DNA from: Bacteroides finegoldii DSM 17565
GTDB taxonomy: Bacteria > Bacteroidota > Bacteroidia > Bacteroidales > Bacteroidaceae
Length of the DNA stretch: 54,456 bases
Direction: 5' to 3'
Assembly (NCBI RefSeq): GCF_000156195.1
Contig: NZ_GG688332.1
Location: 1-54,456 of the forward strand
In this document: piece by piece, positions 15,775-24,254 of the stretch
Layout: every line of letters starts with the position of its first letter
Numbering within the stretch: the first letter of the stretch is position 1
Program-made: the position numbers and the translations under genes
The notes under the pieces: model-generated
Seen by the model: only the letters and a program-made list of their open reading frames with translations
What the model was told of the DNA's origin: nothing
Database searches by the model: none

Positions 15775-16769
15775 ATATTGAATGCGAATAAAAGGGTGAG
15801 ACTGACTAAGGAAATGATGAAAAATACATTCGAACTTTTGCTGTTGGTCAGTACAAAAAAGTGTCCTATCAGAATACTGTTGCTAATCATAAGCAATGGC
15901 AACAGGTCATTGCAGTAATTCGGTTGGATGGCTATCAGCAGGAAGAGGAAGATGGTCAAGTCTATCAGGAATTGCAGATAGGCGCGTGTGCGTATCTTAT
16001 CTTCAAACCCGGCAGCGATACAATGAACAGCACTGACAATAAACAGTATAAGCAGATATCCCAATATCGCCAGTTCCCAAGACTGAAGGGTCTGTAGGTG
16101 GAAAGCTTCTCCGAAAGTTGACAGCTCGATAAAAGGACGGTAGAACAGGTCCATCTCATTGTAGAAGAATGCGTGTCCGAACAGAAACCAGTAAGGCAAC
16201 ATCCAGCCGAGCAGTGCCCCGCAGAAACTGCGTAGGGTGAGAGATTGGAAACGATAAGCCTCAAGTATCCAAAGTACCGAAAAAACAGTTAGTTGGGGAA
16301 AAATGATACTTCCCATTCCGATAAAGAGGAAGGAATAAAAAAGGTAACCCGCCGCGTGTGATTGCTGGTAGCTTCTGAACAGGAAATAGATGGATATCAG
16401 AGAAGCCAAAGCGGCAATATCTCCCGCATATAGCAGATGCATCTCCGGACAGACGGTGACAAACAGGAAGTAAATGGCTGTCTGCATGGAAGCCCTCATA
16501 CGGATAATGCCGAACTGATTGTTCAGTTCTATTAAGAAATAGCCGATAATGGCGTAGATTAGGAAGCTGACGATCTGTTCCGCCCAGCCCGGAAGCAGGA
16601 AGCTCTGTATGGATTGCCAGAAGAAAGGCTGGTTGTCCTGTGTGGGGATGGATGCGAGTTGGGGAAATAAAAAGGAGGTCGACACCCAGCAAAGAGTGCA
16701 GATAAGGGTAACGGCAGGCAGGGTGAACCGTCCTGCCGTTACTTGATTCTGTAACCTTTTATTTCTCAT
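15759..16769 (-). CDS. Multi-pass membrane protein, possibly DUF6427
   Basis: A 336-residue protein with about ten hydrophobic segments, for example LPAVTLICTLCWVSTSFLF, IIFPQLTVFSVLWILEAYRF and a final VFFIISLVSLTLLFAFNIWTLL. The layout and the LRSFCGALLGWMLPYW segment recall the Bacteroidetes DUF6427 proteins, but I am not sure. No catalytic motif is apparent. It starts 7 bases after the purD stop and overlaps the YqaA-like gene by 16 bases, so it is likely part of one operon with both. Confidence 0.65.
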   Translation of the reverse strand: MRNKRLQNQVTAGRFTLPAVTLICTLCWVSTSFLFPQLASIPTQDNQPFFWQSIQSFLLPGWAEQIVSFLIYAIIGYFLIELNNQFGIIRMRASMQTAIYFLFVTVCPEMHLLYAGDIAALASLISIYFLFRSYQQSHAAGYLFYSFLFIGMGSIIFPQLTVFSVLWILEAYRFQSLTLRSFCGALLGWMLPYWFLFGHAFFYNEMDLFYRPFIELSTFGEAFHLQTLQSWELAILGYLLILFIVSAVHCIAAGFEDKIRTRAYLQFLIDLTIFLFLLIAIQPNYCNDLLPLLMISNSILIGHFFVLTNSKSSNVFFIISLVSLTLLFAFNIWTLL

Positions 16770-16776
16770 TCGTCTA

Positions 16777-18051
16777 TTATAAATCGAATCCGATATCGCG
16801 GCGGAAGTACTTCTTGTCGAAGTTGATCATATCCGCCACCTTATAGCTCTGCGCCAATGCTTCTTCTTTGGTTGCACCGTAAGAGCAAACGGCGATGACA
16901 CGTCCTCCGTTTGTCATTACTTGCCCGTCTTTCATTGCTGTTCCGGCATGGAAGATGATACTGTCCGTAGCGGCAGCTTGTTCCAGTCCGCTGATGGGGA
17001 ATCCTTTTTCGTAGGCTTCCGGGTATCCGCCACTGACGAGAATGACACAACCGGCTGAACGTGGGTCCATAACCAATGTCTTTTCGTTCAGATTGCCTGC
17101 GGCAGTGCCTTCAAGCAGTTCGACGAGATCACTTTGGATACGGAGCATGACGCTTTCTGTTTCCGGATCGCCCATACGGACGTTGTATTCGATAACCATC
17201 GGCTCGCCTTTTACGTTGATAAGTCCGAGAAAGATGAAACCTTTGTAGGTGATGTTTTCTTCTTTCAGTCCGTTGATTGTCGGTTCGATAATACGTGTGC
17301 GTACTTTTTCCATGAACACTTCATCGGCGAACGGAACGGGGGTTACACTGCCCATACCGCCTGTATTCAGTCCTTTATCGCCTTCGCCGATGCGTTTGTA
17401 GTCTTTGGCAACGGGGAGGACCTTATAGTTTTCTCCATCTGTCAGTACGAACACGGAGCACTCGATACCACTTAGGAATTCTTCGATGACAACAGTTGCA
17501 GATGCAGAGCCGAACATACCGCCGAGCATTTCTTTCAGTTCTTTCTTCGCTTCATCCAGAGTAGGAAGGATAAGAACACCTTTCCCGGCACAAAGTCCGT
17601 CGGCTTTCAGTACGTAAGGAGCTTCCAGTGCTTCGAGGAAGGCCAGACCTTCTTCGATGTTGGTGGAAGTAATGCTCTTATAACGGGCTGTCGGGATATG
17701 ATGACGCATCATAAAGCCTTTTGCAAATTCCTTGCTTCCTTCCAGCTGTGCTCCCTGTGCGGAAGGACCGATAACGGCAATATGTTTTAACTCCGGGCGA
17801 TTCTGGAAATAGTCATAGATTCCTTCTACCAACGGATCTTCGGGACCCACTACTACCATTTCGATGTTTTCTTTCAAGGCGAAAGTACTGATAGCGTCAA
17901 AATCAGTTGCTTTGATATTGACATTCTCACCTACGGCAGTTGTTCCGGCATTACCCGGTGCAATGTATAGTTTTTCAACTTTCGGACTTTGGGCTATTTT
18001 CCATGCAAGTGCATGTTCGCGGCCACCCGAGCCTAGTAATAATATCTTCAT
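16777..18051 (-). CDS. purD: Phosphoribosylamine-glycine ligase
   Basis: A 424-residue ATP-grasp enzyme that joins glycine to 5-phosphoribosylamine with ATP, the second step of de novo purine synthesis, in the cytoplasm. The N-terminal domain starts MKILLLGSGGREHALAWK. The ATP-grasp core shows KADGLCAGKGVLI and GGMGSVTPVPF, then YNVRMGDPETESVM, all family signatures. Length is normal. It is 12 bases downstream of an S9 peptidase gene and 7 bases upstream of a membrane-protein gene. That gene order is unrelated to purine synthesis and probably just reflects shared transcription. Confidence 0.97.
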   Translation of the reverse strand: MKILLLGSGGREHALAWKIAQSPKVEKLYIAPGNAGTTAVGENVNIKATDFDAISTFALKENIEMVVVGPEDPLVEGIYDYFQNRPELKHIAVIGPSAQGAQLEGSKEFAKGFMMRHHIPTARYKSITSTNIEEGLAFLEALEAPYVLKADGLCAGKGVLILPTLDEAKKELKEMLGGMFGSASATVVIEEFLSGIECSVFVLTDGENYKVLPVAKDYKRIGEGDKGLNTGGMGSVTPVPFADEVFMEKVRTRIIEPTINGLKEENITYKGFIFLGLINVKGEPMVIEYNVRMGDPETESVMLRIQSDLVELLEGTAAGNLNEKTLVMDPRSAGCVILVSGGYPEAYEKGFPISGLEQAAATDSIIFHAGTAMKDGQVMTNGGRVIAVCSYGATKEEALAQSYKVADMINFDKKYFRRDIGFDL

Positions 18052-18063
18052 AATGAGTTGGTA

Positions 18064-20259
18064 TTATAGATGTTCTTCAAAATATCGGGTAATTTTCTCG
18101 TGCAAATGTACGCGGTCACGGCCCATTACGTTGTGTTTATGGCACGGGTAAATGAACAGGTCGGGATAGGTGCGTGCGTCTACGCAGGCTTTCATGAACG
18201 ATAGGGTGTGCTGCGGCACACAGGTGTCATCATGATCGTCATGGATAATCAACAGATGGCCTTTCAGCTGTCCGGCTAAGTTCTTCAAATTACACTCCTT
18301 GTAGCCTTCCGGATTCGTTTCGGGTGTATCCATATAACGTTCGCCGTACATTATTTCGTAGTACCCCCAGTCTATCACAGGACCTCCGGCAACACCTACT
18401 TTGAATATTTCCGGATAGCGGAGAAGCAGGGCAGTAGTCATGTGTCCTCCGAAACTCCATCCATGTACGCCGATACGCTCACTGTCCACGTAAGGTAGGG
18501 ATTTCAGATATTCTATACCTTTTACTTGGTCTTTACCTTCTTCCACACCGAGACGCCGGAAAGTAGCGTTCTCAAATGCTAGTCCACGGTTACTGCTGCC
18601 ACGATTGTCGATGGTGAACATGATATAACCTTTATTTGCCATATAAGTATCCCACCCGCGTGCACCGTTCTGCCATCCTCCGGTGACACATTGTGCATGA
18701 GGACCTCCGTAGACATAGACGATGACCGGGTATTTCTTGCTTGAATCGAAGTCTGCCGGTTTCATGATTCGGAAATGCAGGTCGGTAGTGCCATCGGCTG
18801 CTTTGATTGTTCCGGTTTCGATACTTGGCATTTGGTAACCTTCGTAAGGACTTTTGGCGGTTAGCAGATTGACGGTTTCTTTGAACTTCTTTGTGTCTAC
18901 CAGATTGATAATGCGGGGTTGGTCTTTGGTCGAATAACGGTCGATAAGATATGTGCCGGATGCATTGAGCAGTCCGTTATGTTCGCTTTCTTGAGAGGTA
19001 CTGAATGGCTGATTCATCTTTCCGTTGGCGGTGTTAACGGCGAAATGTCCGCTCTTCAACCCCTCTATGGCAGTGAAGATGATATCTTTGCGTTTGGCAT
19101 TGAATCCCAGAATCTCACTTACCAACCAATCTCCTTTAGTTAGTTGTTTTACCTTACAGTATTGACGGTATGTGCCACCGTTGGCAGAAGTATGTGTTTC
19201 GGGATATATCTTGGTGTGTGTATCGAAGAGATAAAGGTGGTTGTAGCCATCCCGCTGACTTTGGTAGATGAACTTGGTGTCATCCCATGGCAAGAATACG
19301 ATTGGATTTTGCGGTTCGACGTATTTGGGATGTGTCTCTTCATATAAAGTCTGCATCAGCTCACCTGTCTCTGCATTATATTGGCAGAGTTTGACATGGT
19401 TCTGATCGCGGTTTACCTCTATGAGATAAAGACTTTTTTCGTCCGGTGCCCAACTGATATTGGTGAAATAACGATTGGTGGGATCGCCTGTATTCAAGTA
19501 AATGTTTTTATCGGTAGAAGGGTTATAAATACCGACTTGTACCTTGTGGCTGGTCATTCCGGCCATCGGATAACGTATGTTATTTACTTCTCCTACACGT
19601 GCTGTGATGTCTACAAGCGGATATTGAGTCACCATACTTTCGTCCATACGGTAGAAAGCGAGCAAATTGCCTTTCGGACTCCAAAAGGTTCCTTTGTTGA
19701 TACCGAATTCATTGCGGTGCACAGATTGTCCGCAAACGATACCTTCGGGTTCGTTGGTGATTTGTCGTCCGTTGACATACAGATTGTTTTTTACGGTATA
19801 GGCGAGATTCTTATTGATAGCATAGTCATAGTTGGCAGATGGTTCTTTGGGTAGGTCATCTCTGCCGATAACTTCTTCCTTCTTCCAATTGTAAACAGCA
19901 TAGCGGACGTTTCTAGGTAGCAATACTTCCGTTTTGTCATCCCAGAGGAATTGGAGGTCGTAAAGATGAGATAACTTTGGGTATCCGGCAGATGCCAGTG
20001 CTTTGTTTACTTGTTCACGGGTGAACAGGACTTCTTCTTTTCCTGTTTGGGGTTGAACCGAATAAAGAGTGTCGATGCCCGGTTTGATGCATTCGTCACC
20101 CCACCATTGCAGTCCGTACAGGTTTTCTGCATAGAGGTAACTCTCGCCGCCCGGAATCAGTTCTTCCAGCATCGGCTTTTTGGTTTCTTGTGCCATAACA
20201 TTGAATCCGATTGGTAGTGCCAACAATAACAGAATAGCTCTTTTTCCAATTTTACTCAT
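18064..20259 (-). CDS. S9 family peptidase, dipeptidyl-peptidase IV type
   Basis: A 731-residue periplasmic serine peptidase with a signal peptide (LLLALPIGFNVMAQ). Residues about 80-440 form the beta-propeller (DPPIV_N type, with repeats such as SWAPDEKSLYLIEV). The C-terminal alpha/beta hydrolase carries the nucleophile Ser602 in HGWSFGGHM, the Asp in HDDHDDTCVP, and a His in the final KHNVMGRDRVHLHE segment. Enzymes of this group remove dipeptides, often X-Pro or X-Ala, from peptide N-termini. Its start overlaps the end of the ORF6N gene by 8 bases, and purD follows 12 bases after the stop. It is separate from the three S9 genes at 46200-53612. Confidence 0.92.
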   Translation of the reverse strand: MSKIGKRAILLLLALPIGFNVMAQETKKPMLEELIPGGESYLYAENLYGLQWWGDECIKPGIDTLYSVQPQTGKEEVLFTREQVNKALASAGYPKLSHLYDLQFLWDDKTEVLLPRNVRYAVYNWKKEEVIGRDDLPKEPSANYDYAINKNLAYTVKNNLYVNGRQITNEPEGIVCGQSVHRNEFGINKGTFWSPKGNLLAFYRMDESMVTQYPLVDITARVGEVNNIRYPMAGMTSHKVQVGIYNPSTDKNIYLNTGDPTNRYFTNISWAPDEKSLYLIEVNRDQNHVKLCQYNAETGELMQTLYEETHPKYVEPQNPIVFLPWDDTKFIYQSQRDGYNHLYLFDTHTKIYPETHTSANGGTYRQYCKVKQLTKGDWLVSEILGFNAKRKDIIFTAIEGLKSGHFAVNTANGKMNQPFSTSQESEHNGLLNASGTYLIDRYSTKDQPRIINLVDTKKFKETVNLLTAKSPYEGYQMPSIETGTIKAADGTTDLHFRIMKPADFDSSKKYPVIVYVYGGPHAQCVTGGWQNGARGWDTYMANKGYIMFTIDNRGSSNRGLAFENATFRRLGVEEGKDQVKGIEYLKSLPYVDSERIGVHGWSFGGHMTTALLLRYPEIFKVGVAGGPVIDWGYYEIMYGERYMDTPETNPEGYKECNLKNLAGQLKGHLLIIHDDHDDTCVPQHTLSFMKACVDARTYPDLFIYPCHKHNVMGRDRVHLHEKITRYFEEHL

Positions 20260-20836
20260 TGCTCTTTTCTTTATTATTTGTTTTAAATCCTTCTATTTTT
20301 ACTCTGTCCAAAGGAGTCTGCTTTATTTGAATGGCAGCACTCAATTTGGCAAAAGCGGTGAATAGGTCATCAAATTGCTTCTCGTAGCTTTCTCTGTCGG
20401 AGGATATGTCCTCTTCCAAGTATTCAATCCTTTTCCTCAATTCTTCCAATTCCTGTTTTGGAGCATGGGAGAGCAGGTATTGGCGCATGTGGACAAAGGC
20501 TCGCATGATGTTGATGTTGACTTCGATGGCTTTTTCACTATTTAAAAGACCTGATAGCATTGCGACTCCTTGTTCGGTAAAGGCATAAGGTTGATATCTA
20601 AACCAGTTTATTTCTAAGGTGCCATTTTGGCACCTTATGTTGTTTATCAGTAAGTTAGCTTCTGCTTTTGTAAGCTGAAACATAAAATCCGCAGGAAAAC
20701 GATTTATATTTCTTTTTACTGTTCGTTTTAGGTTCTTTGTTTCAATCTCATACATTTCTGCCAAATCAAAGTCAAGCATAACCTTTTGTCCTCTGATTTC
20801 ATATATTTTGTTTTCTATAATAACTAATTCATTCAT
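20252..20836 (-). CDS. ORF6N domain protein
   Basis: A 194-residue protein. Residues about 5-90 match the ORF6N domain (KVMLDFDLAEMYEIETKNLK, RFPADFMFQLTKAE, YAFTEQGVAMLSGLL), a domain of phage anti-repressor-like proteins thought to bind DNA. A coiled-coil-prone helix (ELEELRKRIEYLEEDISSDRESYEKQFDDLF) follows. These genes are scattered in Bacteroidetes chromosomes and probably came from phages. A 23-bp palindrome lies 63 bases before the start, and a second, related one is inside the gene in the variable stretch (20615-20637), which hints at self-regulation. It overlaps the downstream peptidase gene by 8 bases. Confidence 0.87.
   Translation of the reverse strand: MNELVIIENKIYEIRGQKVMLDFDLAEMYEIETKNLKRTVKRNINRFPADFMFQLTKAEANLLINNIRCQNGTLEINWFRYQPYAFTEQGVAMLSGLLNSEKAIEVNINIMRAFVHMRQYLLSHAPKQELEELRKRIEYLEEDISSDRESYEKQFDDLFTAFAKLSAAIQIKQTPLDRVKIEGFKTNNKEKSNE
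20615..20637. repeat. 23-bp palindrome inside the ORF6N gene
   Basis: TAAGGTGCC (20615-20623), five bases, then GGCACCTTA (20629-20637). It falls in the variable region of the protein between FQLTKAE and YAFTEQG. The half-site shares 8 of 11 positions with the palindrome upstream of the gene. Confidence 0.7.
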
Positions 20837-20898
20837 TTTTAGTCTAATTGGTGGTTTACTATCTACGCCTATTACTTAACATTATTGTTGTTTGAACT

Positions 20899-20921
20899 TG
20901 AGATCACAATTTGTGACCTCA
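20899..20921. promoter_or_regulatory. 23-bp palindrome upstream of the ORF6N gene, candidate operator
   Basis: Left arm TGAGATCACAA and right arm TTGTGACCTCA around a central T, with one mismatch in 11 pairs. It lies 63 bases before the ATG on the minus strand, in the promoter or leader position. Confidence 0.6.
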
Positions 20922-20984
20922 TATGTCTATCAGTTAGTTAATAGGCAATTTGGCGTCAATGTATAATTAAATATTGATGCTTGT

Positions 20985-22424
20985 TTATTCCTCTTCCTTC
21001 TTCGGAATCCTCGGCTCCCGGTTCCCCCTAAATTCTCTTGGCCCTCTTGAATCTCTTCCTCCGCGGAATTCTCCCCGTGGCTTTCTATCTCTGTCATCAC
21101 CTTTGAACTCATCACCTTCTCTGCGCGGCTTGTATTCTCCCTCTCTGCGAGGTCTGGATTCACCATCCCGACGCGGTTTGAATTCACCCTCGCGGCGTGG
21201 CTTAAATTCTTTTCTCTCTCTGAATCTTGGAGCCTGTTCTCCTTCAGCCTCTTTCTTTTCTTCTCCCTCTTCCTGGCTCTTGAATTCTTTGTATTTTCCG
21301 TCAAAAATCTCATATTTGCGGAACTCACACTCCAACGGTCCATTGAACAAAGGAACCTTCTGACTTGCTTTCAAACCAATCTGGTCGAAACACTCTTCCC
21401 GATAAGAAAGCACCCATGCTTCGTTTCCTACAAACGCATGTTTCAGACGTTCGCCGATCATTTGATAGAGGCCGAGCAAATCATTTGTAGAAATACGTTC
21501 TCCATAAGGAGGATTGGTAATGATGATTGATTTCTCTTTTGGCTGTTCAAACTGCTGGAACGGTTGGAGTTTCAGCACGACGTCTTTCGACACACCGGCA
21601 GCTTTTATATTGTGAGTCGCAATCTCATTCGCTTTCGGATTGTTATCATACCCATAAATCTTATGAGTAAACTCACGCTCCTGGCTGTCGTCATTGTAAA
21701 TCTCATCGAACATATCCGCATCGAAATCCACCCATTTCTCGAAAGCAAATCCTTTACGGAATACTCCCGGTGCAATATTTTTTGCAATCAGTGCCGCTTC
21801 GATAGGAATAGTGCCCGAACCGCACATCGGGTCAATCAGGTCGCATTCTCCACGCCATCCGGTCATCAGAATCATGCCGGCAGCCAATACCTCATTTAAC
21901 GGGGCTTCTACCGCTTCCTGGCGATAACCGCGACGGTGCAGTGATTCTCCTGAAGAGTCCAAAGACAAAGTGCAAGTAGTCTGTGCAATGTGAATATTCA
22001 GCAGTACGTCCGGATTGTTGATGCGGACAGACGGGCGTTTCCCGGTTTTCTCGCGGAAGTAATCCACAATCGCATCCTTTACCTTATATGAAACGAACTT
22101 TGAATGGCGGAATTCTTCGCTGAACACTACCGCATCAATGGCAAATGTCTTGTTTACATCAAGATATTCTTCCCATGGAATGGTTTGTATCTGATTATAA
22201 ACCTCGTCTGCATCTTTAGCAGTGAAGTTTTTAATTGGTTTCAGAATGCGGATAGCAGTACGAAGGCAGAAATTGGCTTTATACATCATACGTTTATCTC
22301 CACTGAATGAAACCATTCGACGGCCTATTTGAATGTCGTTGGCTCCTAATGTTGTCAGTTCCTCTGCAAGTATCTCTTCCAGTCCTTGGAAGGTCTTGGC
22401 TATCATTTCGAATTGTTCGCTCAT
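20985..22424 (-). CDS. THUMP-domain class I SAM-dependent RNA methyltransferase with a basic disordered tail
   Basis: A 479-residue enzyme of the RlmL-N/YpsC group. It has an N-terminal ferredoxin-like plus THUMP part (about 1-155) and then the UPF0020 methyltransferase with DPMCGSGTIPIEAAL and the N6-adenine/N2-guanine motif IITNPPYGERIS. Relatives methylate guanosine in 23S rRNA. After about residue 385 it ends in a low-complexity tail of repeated EFKPRREGE-like units and then RGG/RG pieces (GEFRGGRDSRGPREFRG). Such a tail is unusual in the enzyme class and would bind RNA non-specifically. It starts 15 bases after the serine acetyltransferase stop, so these are probably one transcript. The exact target base cannot be named. 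Confidence 0.88.
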   Translation of the reverse strand: MSEQFEMIAKTFQGLEEILAEELTTLGANDIQIGRRMVSFSGDKRMMYKANFCLRTAIRILKPIKNFTAKDADEVYNQIQTIPWEEYLDVNKTFAIDAVVFSEEFRHSKFVSYKVKDAIVDYFREKTGKRPSVRINNPDVLLNIHIAQTTCTLSLDSSGESLHRRGYRQEAVEAPLNEVLAAGMILMTGWRGECDLIDPMCGSGTIPIEAALIAKNIAPGVFRKGFAFEKWVDFDADMFDEIYNDDSQEREFTHKIYGYDNNPKANEIATHNIKAAGVSKDVVLKLQPFQQFEQPKEKSIIITNPPYGERISTNDLLGLYQMIGERLKHAFVGNEAWVLSYREECFDQIGLKASQKVPLFNGPLECEFRKYEIFDGKYKEFKSQEEGEEKKEAEGEQAPRFRERKEFKPRREGEFKPRRDGESRPRREGEYKPRREGDEFKGDDRDRKPRGEFRGGRDSRGPREFRGNREPRIPKKEEE

Positions 22425-22439
22425 ATATATTATTTGATA

Positions 22440-23345
22440 TTATTTTTTTGCTTTGGTTTGTACGATTCTTGCTCCGGCAGGCACGTTCTCCGTTACCCAG
22501 ATGTTACCTCCTACAGTTGCATCGTGCCCGATAGTGATTCTTCCCAAAATAGTGGCGTTGGAATAAACAATAACATTGTCCTCCAGAATAGGGTGGCGGG
22601 GAATCCCCTTGATAGGCTTTCCGTCAGCATCCAACGGGAAACTTTTGGCCCCCAAAGTAACACCTTGGTATAGTTTGACATTATTACCGATAATACTGGT
22701 TGCACCGATTACGACACCCGTACCGTGGTCGATAGTGAAGTAACTGCCTATTTTAGCTGCCGGATGGATATCAATCCCCGTTTCGCTATGCGCCATTTCT
22801 GTGATGATACGGGGAATTAAGGGCACTCCGAGTTCCAGCAATTCGTGTGCTATCCGATAATTGCTGATAGCTTTAATAGCTGGATAGCAGAAGATTACCT
22901 CTCCATAGCTTTCAGCGGCAGGGTCACCGTTATAGGCGGCTTCCACATCTGTTGCCAGTATTTTCCTCATGGTGGGCAGTTTGCTGATAAACTTAGCGGC
23001 AAGGCGGGCTGCTTCTTCCCGTTTGGAATCGGAGCAGACGTTGCATTTTCCCTCTATGGAAGTACTGAAACACAATCCGGCCAGAATTTGCTCTGCGAGC
23101 AGATCAAATAGTTTTTCAACGTTTACACCAATGTGATAATTGATAGTCCGGCTGTTAATGGTCGAATTTCCGTAATAACCGGGAAATAGAATAGAGCGTG
23201 AGAGCTCGATAATTTCATACAAGACTTTAGCAGAAGGCAGTGGTTCGCCATCTTTGTGTTGATGAAACAGTCCTTTGTAAGATTCGCTTTCCGATAGCTC
23301 ATCGACTGCCTGTGTCAGAATGTGGGTGAAGTTCAGTGGACTCAT
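22440..23345 (-). CDS. cysE: Serine O-acetyltransferase (EpsC/CysE type)
   Basis: A 301-residue enzyme that acetylates L-serine with acetyl-CoA to give O-acetylserine, the first committed step to cysteine. A helical N-terminal domain of about 170 residues precedes a left-handed beta-helix made of hexapeptide repeats: IDIHPAAKIGSYFTIDHGTG with the catalytic DHGTGVVIG motif, then NNVKLYQGVTLGA. A further helix turn (NVIVYSNATILG) completes the acyl-CoA site. The longer N-terminal part fits the EpsC version common in Bacteroidetes. The methyltransferase gene follows by 15 bases. A parS-like site lies about 82 bases upstream. Confidence 0.92.
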   Translation of the reverse strand: MSPLNFTHILTQAVDELSESESYKGLFHQHKDGEPLPSAKVLYEIIELSRSILFPGYYGNSTINSRTINYHIGVNVEKLFDLLAEQILAGLCFSTSIEGKCNVCSDSKREEAARLAAKFISKLPTMRKILATDVEAAYNGDPAAESYGEVIFCYPAIKAISNYRIAHELLELGVPLIPRIITEMAHSETGIDIHPAAKIGSYFTIDHGTGVVIGATSIIGNNVKLYQGVTLGAKSFPLDADGKPIKGIPRHPILEDNVIVYSNATILGRITIGHDATVGGNIWVTENVPAGARIVQTKAKK

Positions 23346-23426
23346 TAGGTCAGTTACTCATATTTATATGGGTACAAAGGTATTAAAAAAATAATAAGAT
23401 TGATTGGGATTCAGGATAAATAATGT

Positions 23427-23442
23427 ATTTTCACGTGGAACA
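23427..23442. other. parS-like centromere site 1
   Basis: On the minus strand it reads TGTTCCACGTGAAAAT, matching 14 of 16 positions of the bacterial consensus TGTTNCACGTGAAACA, with the core CACGTG intact. It is intergenic, between the cysE start and the DUF3836 gene terminator. A second, better match lies 10.0 kb away. Confidence 0.55.
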
Positions 23443-23460
23443 TCCGATTATATAATGTGA

Positions 23461-23489
23461 AATGCCACTTCTTCACCAGAAGCGGCATT
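23461..23489 (-). terminator. Terminator of the DUF3836 gene
   Basis: AATGCCGCTTCT pairs with AGAAGTGGCATT as read on the minus strand, with one G-U pair (12 bp, five-base loop). It lies 38 bases after the stop. The following bases are only moderately T-rich. Confidence 0.6.
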
Positions 23490-23526
23490 CCTTGCTATTA
23501 GAATATTAGAATGAGAGAGAGTTTTG

Positions 23527-23922
23527 TTACATATTTGTATTATCCATCGTAACGGTCATTTCGGGAACCAATACGTAGGCTTGCTTTTTAGTGTTCCATT
23601 TATAGTAGTTGGTAGTGACGGTTTTACCTTCGTAAATATAGTTGATTCGTAAATCTTTTTGCCATTCATCCTTGTCACTGTCCCATCTCAAAGCTTCACT
23701 TTCAACCATCCGTTTGCTATCATCGTACTTATAATTGTACTTCATGTAGTTAGCAAGGGTACTTCCGTCCATTTTGTAAACGGTTTGTCCTATTGTCATA
23801 CCATTTTCTTCTACCGGATTGTAGATCAGTTGACCATCATTGCTGCGCGCAGAAGTGGCAATTGATGCAACCAGAAGAACTGCTGATACAACGAACATCT
23901 TTAAAAATACTTTGGCTTTCAT
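23527..23922 (-). CDS. DUF3836 family secreted protein
   Basis: A 131-residue exported protein with a signal peptide (FVVSAVLLVASIATSARS). The mature part has the DUF3836 pattern: NPVEENGMTIGQTVYKMDG, then YNYKYDDSKRMVESEALRWD, then YIYEGKTVTTNYYKWN. These resemble the Tyr-rich strands of YD-like repeats. The family is known mainly from Bacteroides and has no assigned function. The gene stands alone, with its own hairpin downstream. Confidence 0.78.
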   Translation of the reverse strand: MKAKVFLKMFVVSAVLLVASIATSARSNDGQLIYNPVEENGMTIGQTVYKMDGSTLANYMKYNYKYDDSKRMVESEALRWDSDKDEWQKDLRINYIYEGKTVTTNYYKWNTKKQAYVLVPEMTVTMDNTNM

Positions 23923-24090
23923 GGCTATTTAAGTTTTTGAGTTATTCTTTCATTTTTCTATAACTGCATCTGTTTTACGCTGCGAAATTACATATTAATT
24001 TGGTATTTATGCAATATTGAAGATGAAATATTATCAAAATGTCAGATTTGTGCGTTAGTATTGACTTGCTTTTTGGCAATATTGGTGACA
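23923..24090. other. Leader of the DUF3836 gene, no other gene seen
   Basis: AT-rich spacer between the polA terminator and the DUF3836 start. I saw no conserved RNA or ORF in it. Confidence 0.4.
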
Positions 24091-24122
24091 AAAAAATATC
24101 CGGCAGTCAATCTGCCGGATAT
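24091..24122 (-). terminator. Intrinsic terminator of polA
   Basis: On the minus strand, ATATCCGGCAG, a five-base loop, then CTGCCGGATAT followed by five more T bases. The stem is 11 bp and perfect. It lies about 130 bases after the polA stop. Confidence 0.8.
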
Positions 24123-24254
24123 AGGATGAATCACTTCGTTGAAAAAGTGTTCCTTTTTCTTGCTTTCTGGTTGTCAGGTTAAATAATGTTATTACTTAAT
24201 CCTTTTGAAATTTTGCTGGTATGCACTGTGGCGGTGCAAGATGCATTATCGGTT

